A program made the translations under genes and the position numbers. Shown piece after piece: positions 10,628 through 22,467 of a stretch of 64,000 nucleotides of DNA. The DNA lies in NCBI GenBank assembly GCA_004123355.1, contig SCHM01000002.1, forward strand, positions 6,545,569 to 6,609,568. The letters are read 5' to 3'. This DNA is from Amphirosellinia nigrospora (lineage: Eukaryota; Ascomycota; Sordariomycetes; Xylariales; Xylariaceae). Within the stretch, counting starts at the first letter, position 1. Every line of letters starts with the position of its first letter. The notes beneath the pieces were generated by a model that saw nothing but the letters and a program-made list of their open reading frames with translations, searched no databases and was not told the DNA's origin.

Positions 10628-11510
10628 CGCGAATCGGAGGGGCTACCAACGTCGTCTCACCATCTCTGCTGTCATTGCCGACCGGGCGCCAGTGGCCTGG
10701 ACAATATATACACGGGCGCCTCACGGGTCCCGCAAAGAGTTTTGGTGCGTTTCCCTGAGAATCCCATTCCTTCTACGAGATTGTCGTCGTTCGTCATCTT
10801 GATCGAACATTGGAAGACCTAGTCTGGGCCAGCGTCAACGTTTCAGAGGGAGACGAGTGCACAACGCAGCCTATGTCGGTGAACCTATGTCTATCTAAGA
10901 GCCAGTCTCTCGCATACCCTTTTGTTCTGAGTCCTATTAGGCGCACGAGAGAGTCCTCATTCTCATGAGTGTCTCTTATTGTATCTCAGTTCAGGCAGCC
11001 TCTGACCCACACCCTAAGTATATTCTAAGATGAGTTAGGTCAGGAGGTGGGCAGTACTGCAAGTGAGGTGGCGAGTTTTAGATGTAAATAGTCAAAGCTT
11101 ATCCCTTCAAGTGCCGTTTTGGCAGAGTGACATATACGGGAAAAGTAGGTAGAGAGATGCACCAATCGGAGTAGCATTTACTGCTCAGGTAAAATTATGA
11201 TTGGGCATATCTTGCTAGATACGTAGATAGCCTCCAGTCTTCGAGGGATTTACAGCACTGAGTAGGTACCTGTATCTATGTTGGTGGTCTTGTGAGATAT
11301 CAATTGTTGGCCGTTTATTTCCTAGGTTGACATTCGAGGTGGGCCAGAAATGTGATGTGTATTGGATGGAGAATCAGCTACTTATTATGGTGGGGGACCC
11401 TAGCCACTCGGCCACTTTATCGCGCCACCTTTTTCCTAGGTTGACCCTCTGCCCCAAGATATATGGTCCCTCATACTTCACTCCCCCGTCTACTTGGCTG
11501 CGAATCGTAG
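10628..11510. other. Intergenic with a MITE-related fragment
   Basis: No supported gene. About 11335-11372 matches, in inverse orientation, the interior of the mariner-like MITE at 29578-29906 (shared block GGGCCAGAAATGTGATGTGT), so a decayed relative lies here. Confidence 0.45.
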
Positions 11511-12059
11511 TCAAACAGTTGGGTTCACGCCAGGGTTAGGAGACCGATTAGAGATCCCCAAAGACAAAAACCCATGCAAGTCACCATCCCACGAAACCTG
11601 GGCAACACCACGAGTAAGGTGTTCCGGATAGTTCAGCGTCCCGTCCTCCATATGTTGCACGAGCCCTAGAGTGATGAGCTTCTTGAGCGCGCCCCTGAGG
11701 GCGGTCTCGACCCTAGACCTAGTTGCGCATTGGAACGTCACGTTCACATGATTGCAGTTGATGTCTACAAGGAGGTTTTCGAACTTCATCCACTTGAGCG
11801 TTTTAAAGTCGAGTTGGTATTTCACGCAGTGACGGATGAATGATTTCCTCGCCTTTATGCACCACGGGATATGGCGCGACGGGTTTCGGCTCAAATTCGC
11901 AATCGAGACTCCCTCAACGGTCTTATCGATCACGGCTGGTTAGCATGTAACATATCTTGAGAGAGCAAGGTCAATCCAAACGTACTTTGGGTGTGTTCGA
12001 CCCGCACATCTTGGCTTGATGAGAAAGGCAGGCGGCGGGCTGCTGCTAGTTCTGCGGTT

Positions 12060-12094
<35 letters not shown>

Positions 12095-12230
12095 CGAAAC
12101 GAGAAGTCAACGCTGGTTTTGGTGAGGATGTTGCCAGATCCACTGTCGTGGATAGTTGGCGACTGTCGATTTGTATCCCAGGCGAGCCTACGCGCCTCTC
12201 AAGAGTTGGTGTGACCATTCCCTACCATGG
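11511..12230 (-). CDS. Orphan protein, last exons (start uncertain)
   Basis: The terminal exon 11511-about 11939 encodes roughly 141 residues including NHVNVTFQCATRSRVETAL and a WDGDLHGFLSLG segment, with no known motif. It has no ATG of its own. An intron with donor GTACGT after ACCCAAA and acceptor TGCTAACCAG joins it in phase to an upstream exon that reads TAELAAARRLPF and SSSQDVRVEHTQ. That exon begins just after a (CA)n microsatellite, which probably lies in a second intron. A candidate first exon starts at about 12218. The last exon is solid; the upstream structure is provisional. Confidence 0.45.
12058..12095. repeat. (TG)n/(CG)n microsatellite
   Basis: A run of about ten TG units passes into CG units. 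It appears to sit in an intron of the minus-strand gene ending at 11511; translating it as coding yields an implausible His-Thr or Cys-Val run. Confidence 0.85.
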
Positions 12231-12625
12231 CCTTCCAAGGCCGTCGTCTACCATCACATGGTGACCGCCTTCTGAAGGCATGTCGCGGTTTAGGACAGCA
12301 CTTGCTTTGTACTGCTCTGTTGCCGGGCTCCGCCCGTGCGTGCGTGTCTCCGACACCTGAGGCACCAACCTCCGCCACGCAGTCCTCTCGGGCTTGACCT
12401 GACTGTGTCTGAGGCTCCGAGGCCTTCTTTGTGCCGTTGCTGGGATATTACCTATCTTGTCGTGGCATAAGCTCCCTCGTCTTCCATCTATAACCGTCCC
12501 ACACAGATCCTCTGGTCATCAACAGAGACGCCTCTCCCCACTCGCAATCAATAATTGTTCGTACACGCAACACGCCAGAGAACCTTTGCGCGATACTAGC
12601 AAGGTCCGAGCTAGCGCTCTTCAGT
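12231..12625. other. Intergenic
   Basis: Possible shared or divergent promoter between the minus-strand gene ending at 11511 and the plus-strand gene starting at 12626. No motif stands out. Confidence 0.4.
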
Positions 12626-13211
12626 ATGTCTGCACGAGTTTACGATGATTTTGTCCTCTTCCAAGGACCACCTCCAAGGGTGATTATCTTCCTATCAGGA
12701 ACAAAGGGGCTTGTGCCCTTCGCAGAATGGATGAGGGTCCGAACATGTTTCGGACAAAATTTCAGCCGCAACAACTACGACATCGCCGTGGATGTAGCTT
12801 TGGTCACATTTGGTCAACATCCAGAGCAGCATCGAGACAAGCACGACATAATGCGAATGATCTTGGGGGTACCGGGGAAAAGATCGCGGACCGTGTTCGA
12901 AACTGCGGCGCGCCGCAACCCATTAACGCGACAAGAGACTTGCTGCAGTGGTACATGGAGGTAAGGTTATAGTGACGACAGAAACTACATGGGTATTAAC
13001 AAGGCGCAGACCGCCTTTCCGATCCACGACTCTACCGGGCGCGCCGCAACCCATTAACGCGACAAGAGACTTGATGCAGTGGTACATGGAGGTAAGGTTT
13101 ATCTGCCGAGCGCGCCGACATTAGCTCCTTGCCGAGCGACGAAGGAAAGGATCAGTCTTTGGTATGAAAAGCAAGATAATAAACCGAGCTCGGACTTTAA
13201 AAGTCCTGTGA
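12626..13211 (+). CDS. Orphan small protein, 2 exons, duplicated exon end
   Basis: An ATG at 12626 opens exon 1 (to 12960). The frame continues into TRDLLQWYME only if one base is restored in the G5 run at 12865-12869 (336 nt, 112 codons). The donor ATGGAG|GTAAGG follows, with an acceptor CATTAG at 13121-13124, then a last exon of 29 codons rich in basic residues (AERRRKG) ending at 13211. The last 53 nt of exon 1 plus its donor are repeated almost exactly inside the intron at 13039-13099, so two donors are available. Unrecognised family, about 140 aa. Confidence 0.45.
12908..13099. repeat. 60-bp direct repeat carrying a splice donor
   Basis: The segments 12908-12967 and 13039-13098 are identical except for one base (TTGCTGCAG against TTGATGCAG). 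Each ends in GGAGGTAAGGTT. The repeat distance is 131 bp. Confidence 0.9.
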
Positions 13212-14368
13212 TGTTTTATTTATCACACCTTTGGTGGGGGTTTTTTCATGGGTAGACATGGGATATGTTTTTACGGTGTAAGGAACAGCACTTATACTTA
13301 GATCATGAACACCACAATATCTCACATTTACGGCCACTCAAGCAAGGATCACCACATACCTAGGCTTGCTTTCCTTTATAAATAATCGAGGCATCACCTG
13401 CATTAGGTACCTAGACAACCTTCCTGAAGCCACAATCACAATATCGAGGTGCCGCATAGTCTAATAAAATGTAAAATAGGACTACCGAGGCTGCCGCAGG
13501 GTCTCCCCTGGTATGTAACTTTTACAACTTAAATCGAAGTGCTTTACACTTTGATTTATACCGTATTTAAAATGGAGTAGATTCGCCGGCAAGGCTTTCC
13601 ATTTTCGTGGCTGGATGGCGCCAGAGAATATTTTAATGATGCCAAACCGACCAGTTGTGTTGTAGTGTTAGTCGAGATGGATGGTATCTTAGTCTAGGAT
13701 ATTGTGGCGTGCAGAAGTGGCTGTGGTGGCCGTATTGGGGGGCATACCTCCCTACTATATACACCATCTGCTAGCGGCTAGTTTGATGTTTATTTACCAG
13801 AATGATGTCGGCTAATCTGACCTGCTTCTTTTTTCTGATCCTTACATTCTAGGTAGCTACTTTTCCACGCCACATATAGCTAGCGGTTGGCAGTGCAGGT
13901 GGTGTAGGGTACTCATAGGCCTAAATAATAATTGCATCCTGTCCTTGGGGACTATACATTGCTAAAAACCAGGTTAGCTCAATTGGTACCTAGATCACAC
14001 TTGTTTTTCGGTGGCTGAAGCGCCCTGACTAGACATAGAATAGCGGGGCTAAGAGATAGGTACAACCATGCCTGTAGTATGACGGTTATATTATATGCGT
14101 TTAGACTTGTGTATTGATACTATCCTAATTCGATAACTAGATGTTCATGACAGACATTGAAGCGAAGTATGGAGGTCAATTGTTGTACCTAGCCCATCAT
14201 ACAAATGTAGCGGCTACTAAGTTGGGATACCTAATATGCTGATGCACAGCTTCCAGGTCGTTGCCTCCTACCCTAAAGGAAAGTATCCGAGAAATATTGG
14301 GAAGCTAGGCCATGCATTACATAATAGGCAGCCACTTGCCAAAACAACCCGGCCGTCCCGTAGTTGGG
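13212..14368. other. Intergenic with palindromic repeat remnant
   Basis: No supported gene in over 1 kb. About 13575-13640 resembles 41610-41680 (AAAATGGA, a GCTTCGCC/GGCAAAGC palindrome, then GGATGGCGC...CAGAG). Related short palindromes lie near 38.64 and 51.25 kb. This looks like a short interspersed element. Confidence 0.45.
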
Positions 14369-15047
14369 CTAGCATATTTTGGCTGGCAGGATCATCCTGA
14401 GCAGCATCTTGCTCCTGTTCCTGTTGAGGCTGTGGATGTGGTTGCGGATGTGGTTGGGGTTGTGGTTGGGGTTGTGGTTGGGGTTTGGTTGGGGTTGTGG
14501 TGTGTGGATGTGGTTGCAGATGTGGTTGGGGTTGTGGTTGCGGTGGTTGTGGTTGTGGTTGTGGCGGCTGTGGCGGCTGTGGTTGCGGTGGTTGCGGCTG
14601 TGGCGGCTGTGGTTGCGGTGGTTGCGGCTGTGCGGCTGTGGTTGCGGTGGTTGCGGTGGTTGCGGTGGTGGTCCAGGCACGAGCGTTATCTCTGTCATTA
14701 GCCGAGCGAACTTTGCGCGCACGATGTTGACCTTTATCTGGTCTTTTTTATTCCCTCGGGATACGGTTCCATACCGGCACGGATCTTGTTGAGTTCATTA
14801 GCAGTACGATTGTTCAGGCGCCAGACGTAGTCTACATTGTCATTACTCATAGGGATGCCGAGCAAGAGGAGCAGACATTTAGCCTCGTTAGCCTTCCTAT
14901 CATTGCCGATGGGAACGTTGTTCATCTCGAGCATGTTTTGCAAAACCTCGCAGGGACTTGTGATGAGTCGAAAAGCATTTCCAGTCGGTTATTTTCTCCT
15001 CGCTGGAGGAAGCCCTGTTGTATATAGACCACTTTACGTTGAGCCAT
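14369..15047 (-). CDS. Orphan protein with Pro/Gln then Asn/His-rich repeats
   Basis: From ATG at 15047 the frame needs two restored bases (one near 14983 and one in the T6 run at about 14747-14752) to reach the stop at 14369. The total is then 681 nt, 226 aa. The first ~130 residues are an ordinary helical sequence including NEAKCLLLLLGIPMSNDNVD and NELNKIRAG. Then follow a PPPQPPQPPQPQP stretch and repeats built from RNHRNHSRHS and NPNHNPNH. No signal peptide or known domain. The low-complexity tail is encoded by the GT/GGC-rich minisatellite at about 14430-14680. Confidence 0.45.
14430..14680. repeat. GGTTGCGGTGG-type minisatellite
   Basis: Imperfect tandem units of GGTTGNGG(T/C) on the plus strand. 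On the minus strand they encode the Asn/His/Pro-rich tail of the gene at 14369-15047. The plus-strand translations (Gly/Cys or Leu/Trp runs) are artefacts. Confidence 0.8.
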
Positions 15048-15811
15048 GTTGTCAAGGGGCACCACAAGAGGAGGAAGAGGGAAGCTCAGTAGCGGGACTA
15101 TCACGTTGGCTGGCCACAGTTTTGCGAATAATCTGTATCATGTGTTTGTCTCGTAAAATCAGCAAGAGGATGTGATTGATTGTGGGGATGCAGTTGAGCG
15201 TGAGCATGTGGTCTATGGTGCGTGGGGATGTCGTCTTCTGCTTATTATAGAGAGAGTGCTATCTTTGTTCGCGGGCGGCGGCCTGGGCTTAAAACGTAAG
15301 GTGTCATAGGGTGGCCATTCCGAGCCAGCAAGCTTCTGCCACGTCGTTCTCTGAGACCATCTGCGTCCTTTTCCACGAAGAGCAATTGCGGCAGCTCCTG
15401 AATCTGGTCTTTCCCCCTCATCTGCCGTTGCTCCTCGCCAGCATCACCCCTTTTTACAGGATGCGTGCTAAGACTAGTAATATGATTGCGTATCTGTTCG
15501 AATGTACTTATTATACCTATCTTGATACAGCCTCAGCTAGATCTAGAGATCTGGATATATCGTCTGTCGGGCTACTTTCCTCAGGCTTATCGAATCCACG
15601 AGGTGGAGCAGCTCCTGGGATGCGTCGCCTCCGCGTAAGAAGGTCATAGGAGGCTCTCAGGTCTCGAGAGACCATGGGATGGCGCTCACTGTATGTTTGA
15701 TTCCTAGCTACGATATCATCATTGATGACTCCTTTCTTATGCCCCTATTTTGATACTAACCCGTCCGCCCCCTCTGACAGTAACTGGGGGGGGGGGGGGC
15801 ACTCCGGATAG
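15048..15811. other. Intergenic with a G14 homopolymer
   Basis: No supported gene. An uninterrupted run of 14 G lies at 15786-15799, close to the 3' end of the next gene. Confidence 0.5.
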
Positions 15812-16583
15812 CTAGAGGTCGAGAGAGATGATGTCTGCCATCACTCTGTGCATGGACGCTAGCTGTAACTTCCGCCATGCGTAGAAGATACCGTGGTTAC
15901 CACGGGCATAGCCTGAGCCCAGGTCACGCGCCGCCATCCGTTCGGCCTCCAGTTTGGCGCGGGCATCGTCAACGTCCTTCCCTGCCTTCTCTGCGCACTC
16001 GTTCTCTGACGTCGGCCTGGTACAGTTTGAGAGCTTCGATGCTCCGCTTTCTGATGCATCCTCTTCAGACTCCCTGCCATTAAGCAGATTCCAGATGGGT
16101 AGCTCAGAACGCCTGCGACGTAATATCCGTTGAGCCAGTCGCTGTAGCACAGCAGCGCGAACTTCTTCGTGACGAGTATATAGGCGTTGCGGCCTGGCTA
16201 GAACGGGCGCTTGGCGATTGATTGGGATGTGTGACTGGTGCTTGGCCGGCCGTTCTCGCATGCGTCCGACGACATCTAGACAGATCGTGTGCTTTGTGAG
16301 ACCACCGGCGCCCCAGTCGTCGGGCACGCCGCCACATGGAATCGCGGTCGAGGGTGACGAGCTGGGCGAGCGCCCTCCAGTGCTTGCGCATGGTGTCCGG
16401 CGTAGCTCCTCCTGCCTCAAACAGTGCTCTGACAAGTAGGTCTGCGTGCCGCACGTCAGGCAAGCCCTGGATCGGACGACCGGTTCGCGGGTGCACGCTC
16501 ACGTCGCAGTCGTATTCATCCATCAGGATATTCCAGAGGACCTGCTTGGTGTTTTGTTTATCGAAGAAGTTCGTGATACTCAT
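15812..16583 (-). CDS. Orphan charged protein (frame break near 16330)
   Basis: ATG at 16583. The first ~85 codons run in one frame (NFFDKQNTKQVLWNILMDEY, then TPDTMRKHWRALAQLV). From about 16330 the sensible reading continues in another frame (TKHTICLDVVGRMRERP ... ELPIWNLLNGRESEEDASES ... YAWRKLQLASMHRVMADI) to the stop at 15812. No intron consensus lies at the switch, and two restored bases make the length 774 nt, about 257 aa. Highly charged, no known domain or signal peptide. Confidence 0.45.
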
Positions 16584-17717
16584 TATGTCTTGTTAGCACG
16601 TGCGGCTCCTCGGATTATCTCTGGATGTGAGGCGTCGTGTAGGTGATGGGGATCCATGTTCCGCAAGAGAACCGTCAGCGTGGGCGGCGCCTGGTCTTCT
16701 TAAAACACGACGCCCACCGAGCGAGCCTAGCATCGGCGTGGAGGGAGACACTTTGAGAACCACCATGAGGGTGCACGGCACGCAAGCGAGACCGGCACGG
16801 CGGATGAGACGCGCAAGACAGGGGAGACGGTCTAGGTCAAGCATACATGGGACATGTGTGTCAAAATCGGGAGGCTAATATACGATGACGTCCGTAAAAC
16901 ACATATTGATAAGTCTCGCTCCCTTGTATCTAGTCGTAGAATGCCTAGGATTCAGATAGTTTGATGCGATTACCTGTGCTATCTACAAAGGGACAGACTT
17001 CGATGACGGGTAGGCGGATTACGGGCAGACCCCTGTGCCACAGAACACCGGGTTGACCCCATGCACCACCAAAACTCTACCACTTCAAAGGCCAACAATG
17101 CAGCCAGAAAAATCGATAAAAATAAATAGATAGCTATATGTGATGAAAGAAAAAACCGTAAATCTATTCTATATTTATTTCTAAGTTTCTGAACTTTGTT
17201 TGGTGCTTTAGTATATGACGTAAATGGACGAAGTACAACGCCGGCGGCACCCTCTGACCGTTATATCTTGGCCCCGCTACGATGGCATCGTGATGGTGGG
17301 GCGACCAACTTACCTTAATTGATGAGGATCTGGTGCGGCTTTTACAAATACATGATGCTGAAGACTAATTTATCTATTGGCGTCGAGATGCTGCTAGGTC
17401 TCAGGCATTCGGAACGCCACAACCAACTCTAACACCTTACTGTAATACGGCATCGAATTCGATTTCTTGAATTAATTCATCGTGTTACGTTCTGATTAAA
17501 GCTTTCATAATCATCTCGGTAAACAGTTTTCGGCCGTAGATAAGTAGAATTGCTGTTGTATCGCATGCGAGCCCTCGGGTTTCTGTCTACATACCAACAT
17601 TTTCTCTCTTCCTTCTAACTAATAACGACACTTTCAACATCGCTCTCTAAGCAAAGATAAAAAGGTTCAGATTTAACCTCCCAATATTACAGGGTGCAGG
17701 CCAAACCATGTCTAACA
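16584..17717. other. Intergenic, no supported gene
   Basis: More than 1.1 kb without a splice-supported or motif-bearing frame. The left part is GC-rich, the right part moderately AT-rich. Confidence 0.45.
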
Positions 17718-18627
17718 CTACCGACATTTTTGCCATCTTTCGTCGTATTTTGGACGCCGCATATTCTTAGTTTGTATGCTCGCCTCCTCCTCCTCCTCCT
17801 CCTCCTGCTCCTCCTCCTCCTGCTGCTCTCCTCCTCCTGCTCCTCTCCTCCTCCTCCTCCTCCTCTTCTTCTTTTCATCCTCCATTTCTTGGTCTTCTCG
17901 AAGTCGAGCTTCCAAGTCCTCGATCGCTTCAAAAATGCGCTGCTTCAAGGAGGGCAACTGTCTCGCGTAATCCAGTAAGTCTCCCAGCCTTGGAGAATCT
18001 GCTGGTCCTTTGATTTGGCGTTTTGGGGGTCGTTGGTCCCGGAAAATTGGGATAGAGCCCTGCGGGCCATGCCAAAGCCTTGCTGTCGTTGCTCGTCTGC
18101 CTCATACACCAGCTGGTAGAACCGTCTGCAGTCAAGAAGCAGGGCCTGGGGTATCACACCGCCGTCCCGATAACGGCTGCATCGGAACCATCCCGGTTCC
18201 CGATGGCTCGTCTCGCGCGTGGATCCCTGACGGCGAGCTCGCCAAGCCGGAAATCGTAGAGGAGGTGTTGTCGTACATCCAGTTCGCAATGGCCTGCACG
18301 TCGCCCCCGCGGAACGATGCGTCCCAAAACGCCACGTTGGGGGATCTTCGGTGAAGCCACATCGGCGCCCGAGGCGGCGACCAGGTAACGAGCTCTGCCG
18401 TGGATGGCGCGCTCCAGCACCGGCCGGTGATCTGGCGGCAGCTGATCATGTTTGAAGTTGCAGGAGTTGAGCAGTTCCCGAAACCAGTCGGAGCCGAGAC
18501 CGTGGATGGTATCCATGGACGATGGAGTGACGTGATCTGCGTAGAGCGCTCGCATGAAGGTGACGTCCGTGGGCGACAGATCGAGGTCGGCGTGCGAGAG
18601 ATGAGGCATTGATGTGTAGACGTGCAT
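17718..18627 (-). CDS. Orphan protein with charged coiled-coil-like tail, frames broken
   Basis: Coding-like segments follow one another in different frames. From ATG 18627 comes LSHADLDLSPTDVTFMRALY to IHGRARYLVAASG. Then come VAFWDASFRGGDVQAIANW, LLLDCRRFYQLVYEADEQ and RIFEAIEDLEARLREDQEM. The tail passes into a Lys/Arg- then Glu-rich low-complexity stretch encoded by GAG/AGG-type repeats at 17776-17876. The joins may be introns, indels or both; I could not fix them. The family is unknown, and the middle part vaguely recalls BTB-type proteins, which I would not rely on. Confidence 0.35.
17776..17876. repeat. (CTC)n homopyrimidine tract
   Basis: About 100 bp of almost pure CTC/CTG triplets on the plus strand, a purine tract on the minus strand. 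It encodes the low-complexity Arg/Lys/Glu tail of the gene above. Confidence 0.85.
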
Positions 18628-19793
18628 GGCAGTCCGCAAAGGGTCTACGTTTGAGCTGTCAGTTTTCGACTTCCACATTCCGTGGCTGCGCCCAATACTC
18701 GACGTTGTTACTTCGGCACATGTCGGCGTTCTCGCGGTCCGGTGTAGCGTAGGAGGGTTCGAGCTCTTTGGTTGGTCACGTAAGCAGTGTGATATCGGTG
18801 AGGGGCGGTGGTGGTTCTGGCCAGGCGCCCGGCTACTGGTGATGTTATATCTTGACGCGCTCGAGCCAGCTGGACCGACGCGAGACAAGCATGCAGCCGC
18901 AACTTCGGGAAGGCCGGCGCGTCTGGCACACGGCTAGCTTAGATATCGTAACTGCGTGTTCCTTGTCTCATATACATGCCGCATATAATACGTTAGCCCG
19001 TGGCAGAGCTGATTCCTCCAGCGCGGATAGCTCTAGCTTTCTTCGGTCCCGAGCCCATCCGCCAACCGAGGCGAGCTTGGGAAGGAGATCGGATGTATGT
19101 ATAAAGGAGGCGATAGCAGATGGCGTAGGCCGTGTGCTTCCTATCATCTCCAGCGCGGGCTTGTCTTTGTTCTCTAGGACGGCAGGAGGGGAGTGCCCTC
19201 CGACACCGCGTCTCTTTCCCTAATCTACAGCGCTAGCCAGACCGCATCACGTGGACGGGCGACGCTTGATCGAACAGCAACACGATAGGACATTGTCGTA
19301 AGATCCGACGAAGACTGAAGTTGGCGGCGATCCTATTGGTCGAAATCATCCAAGTGCTACCCGCACTGCCTTTATTAGACAAAGGGCGACTTTCTGTATT
19401 TCTCCAATAGCATTGCAGTCAAGAAACAAGCGGTAAAGAAACCATTCAGTCTAATCACAACTGATCGGCTGACCCGTATTGACCGAAGGTTGCTATGCTT
19501 GGGTACGTGGACTATACGAGGCTGGACAAAAACGGACAAGGTAAAATTGGCATCTCCACTTACTTGCTACGGGTGTGTATGTCGAGTAGAAAAGTTTTCG
19601 ACGTCCAGACCAAGATAATCGCTGCCTCGGATAAAGAATCAAATACTGCAAACAAAACATCCAGACTAGCTGGACTTCTACTAAATTAGATTAGCAGAAA
19701 ACAAGACTTACTTGTCACAAAGGGTCGCCCCTAGTTATCGATATCAAAATGACTATATTCGGGAAGAGCATGATTGATAAGTAGAAGGAGACT
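18628..19793. other. Intergenic, no supported gene
   Basis: Frames here are short and overlap on both strands. Part of 18.63-18.89 kb could be an upstream extension of the minus-strand gene, but it lacks an ATG. Confidence 0.4.
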
Positions 19794-20327
19794 TTACTTC
19801 AACACCCTCGACGCTGCATCATCATTCCACTTCTTCACGTCGGAGTGTAGTTCTTATAACGAGGGTTACCTTTATCACGACTTCGTCTCCAAGCCTGGCC
19901 GTCGTCGTCCCGGGGTCCGGCGACTGAGTGGCGAGGCTATGTGACATGGGAAGTCTGTCGAGCGAGTGCTTGTCCACCGTGATCTTGTAGACGCTCACGT
20001 TACGTGTTCCGCCAAGTGCATCTTGACTGAACGCCACAAGTCTGATACCCATGTTCACCGCTAGCGCCCAGCCCCCGCAATAACCGACATATCAGCCGAA
20101 CACCGGTCGTTCTGCGCGCGCTCTGCCAAGAGAGTCCCCTTCGGAACCGCGTCACAAGCACGCGACGGACAGCCCGGCGATTCATGGCGCAGCCTGCGCG
20201 CGACATGTCCGGGCGCCGCTGGCTTCCCCGCAATAGGTGACTGGTAGTACTGATATCTCGCAGGTGAGCCAGATGTAAGAGAGGAGGCGGGGCAAAGCAG
20301 CTCGCGTAGGCCCAAGGAACCCGACAT
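19794..20327 (-). CDS. Orphan small protein, 2 exons
   Basis: ATG at 20327. Exon 1 runs to 19870 and needs one base in the C5 run at about 20071-20075 (459 nt, 153 codons) to pass from SADMSVIAG into WALAVNMGIRLVAFSQDALG and VSVYKITVDKHSLDRLPM. A GTAACC donor and a short intron (about 37-40 bp) lead to a last exon reading WNDDAASRVLK and a stop at 19794. The N-terminal half is composition-biased and may not be translated from this ATG. Unrecognised family. Confidence 0.4.
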
Positions 20328-21319
20328 GGCTCCGCGGCCGAGCCCTTCCCCATGGACAGACATCCAGCCAGCCACGCCCGCCGATATCGTCTCTTCTCAC
20401 CAGGACCCGGCGCCATCTGACGGCGACGCCCTCCCGCGACCCGTCGAGCGCCTCATGCTATCCGAATACGCAAGAGACTCGTCGTCTCGGACTGCCCCTC
20501 CTCTCCTCGTATGACGACGCAAGAGCATCATGGTGCCCCTGGCTTTTTTCGGGACTGCGTCGCGGTTATCGCGCTGGCTCGTATTCCCTTCTTTCATCTG
20601 CCTTCCCCCTCCCTGCTGACGGGTGACCTCTGAACGATCGTGACACCTTTTCCAGTATCATCACAAAAACAGATCCGTCTCATGCGACGGTCCATTTGCC
20701 ACGCACCCAGCGGACACCCCCCCTTCCTCCAAACCAAAGAGCGTGCCGGAAAGCGTCGTGGTAGACCGCCGCCGTCCAAGAGTCAGGCTCCCGTGGGTCC
20801 CACGTCTGTGTTGTATCGAACCTGTCGTCTCTCGGAAGAGGTGTCTGCCGTTGACTAATCCCATCGCGACCGATGATCGGCAGCGGGCTGGTACGCCTGG
20901 GGCGGTGCGGGCCTTGCAAACCCATGTTTGATGAGACAGGCCATGGCGACATGTATGAGAGGGAGGGGAGCTGACGCAATCGAACCGGCGGGCGTGGGCC
21001 TGCGGGTGGTGATGCTGAGCTATGGGACGTCGACTCATCGTATCCCAGTCCGTGGTCATATCGTGGTCGCCCCAGTGGGAGTTGCCTACACCCGCCCCGT
21101 CATCAACTTCGAGGGGGTTAAAAGGCGCGCCCCGCCCGTGCTGCGTCTCAAGACACGATCCACCGATGCGAACAACCGGCCTGCCCTGCCGACGCTGCTA
21201 CCACCAACGTCTGCCAAACGAACAAGATATTATCCCAGCATACTCTCGGACCACAACATCTCACGTTCTCACATTCCCACTCTCTTGCCTTCTTACCCCG
21301 GCCCGTCTCCTCTACAGCT
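20328..21319. other. GC-rich intergenic; possible minus-strand gene 20680-21059
   Basis: A minus-strand frame ending at 20680 contains RFDTTQTWDPREPDSW and TAAVYHDAFRHALWFGG, which reads like protein. Its upstream part lies in another frame from an ATG near 21059. I could not resolve a model. The rest shows nothing. Confidence 0.3.
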
Positions 21320-21953
21320 ATGCTAGTGATCCCCAGCCTGGTGGTGCTGGCCGCGTCGCTTGGCGTCGGAACCTCCTTCTTCAGCTGGTATTACTCACGA
21401 ATTCCGGTCTGGGCCAAGCCCGGATCTGGCGCCATGCTGCTCCCCGACGATCCCGCGGTCCCGGGGTTCCTGAAGACGGTCTGCGTCGCACACGCCAACC
21501 GCGCGGGGCCGCTTGATCTGTCGCTGGCCGACGTGGACCTCTATGACATCTTGAGCATTGAACGCACCCGGGAGAGGCCGGTGAGGTACCGCGTGGGGGG
21601 GTCATGGTCCACGAGGAGCAGTTGGCCGCCGCGATTCGAGAAACCCAGAAACGAACGTTCGTGAGCGCCTGTGCAAAGTCGGACCAGGCCGCGGAAGCCG
21701 CTACTGGCGCCGGCTTTAGATCCTGCAGCGAGGACGACAAACGACTCAAGACCGCGGCTTCCGTGCTGCTCGATACGGTCGAGAGGGGTTGGTATAACCA
21801 ATACATCGTGCCTCTGGTGGACGAACATCGCGACGCCAGGGACAAACCCCTGACCTTGTACGCTCGGTTGATGCCAAAGCTCAGGATCGAGCCCGGGGGG
21901 CCATGGTGCGTCGATCTCAGACGGGCAAGTTTGAGAAGATCTGCGGCCGATAG
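21320..21953 (+). CDS. Orphan protein with N-terminal membrane anchor
   Basis: ATG at 21320. Residues 1-25 form a hydrophobic segment (LVIPSLVVLAASLGVGTSFF), likely a signal anchor, followed by WYYSRIPVWAKPG. The frame breaks at the G7 run (21595-21601) and at the G6 run (about 21895-21900). Restoring one base in each gives 636 nt, 211 aa, continuing through EEQLAAAIRETQKRTFVSAC, ERGWYNQYIVPLVDEH and ending KFEKICGR. No catalytic motif recognised. Confidence 0.5.
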
Positions 21954-22467
21954 GGAGCGGCCGTCCCGGCCTGGCAGAGACGGGCGATGGCGTACGGATC
22001 GGCCATGGCGTTGTCGCGGGCCCCCCCGGCTTTTGTCGTTTTGGTCCCTGCTCTGGTATGGCCACAGTATGCCCCCAAACATGTTGTCCAACCTGCCTTG
22101 GACTAACACCAGCCCTCCTCACCGTCCTTCGTCGTGGGGCTCGCGTGGCGGATTCAAGACGCCGTAGGCCGACAGGGGGTTCCTTCGTGTTTGCGCTTCT
22201 TGGCCAACCTGGTAGGCTGGCAAGCGGCGAGACAACAACGGGAGAGCTGGCAAACGCGAGTCAGTCAAGTGCGGCCTGGGATGCACAAGCATGACAAGCG
22301 TCGGCAATAGATGGGAAGCTTTCCGTAGTAGACCAACGCCAGCCTACAAAAGTACTTCAGAATCCTCTCTTAGTTTCCTAGAAAAACACATTGTTCACCA
22401 TCGCGTCCCTAGCAGTGTTGCCAATAAGTCAACATCGAGATACCGCAGAGCTTATACGTAATTCAAA
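21954..22467. other. Intergenic
   Basis: Nothing recognised apart from C/G homopolymers. Confidence 0.4.

Noticed and set aside
13973-13990. TTAGCTCAATTGGTA, resembling a tRNA A box
   Set aside because: No B box, T arm or acceptor pairing follows within tRNA distance.
14312-14792. Plus-strand frames rich in Leu/Trp, Gly/Cys or Val
   Set aside because: Artefacts of the GGTTGCGG minisatellite read in different frames.
17694-17978. Plus-strand poly-Leu/poly-Ser frames
   Set aside because: Products of the CTC tract; the minus strand fits a longer gene.
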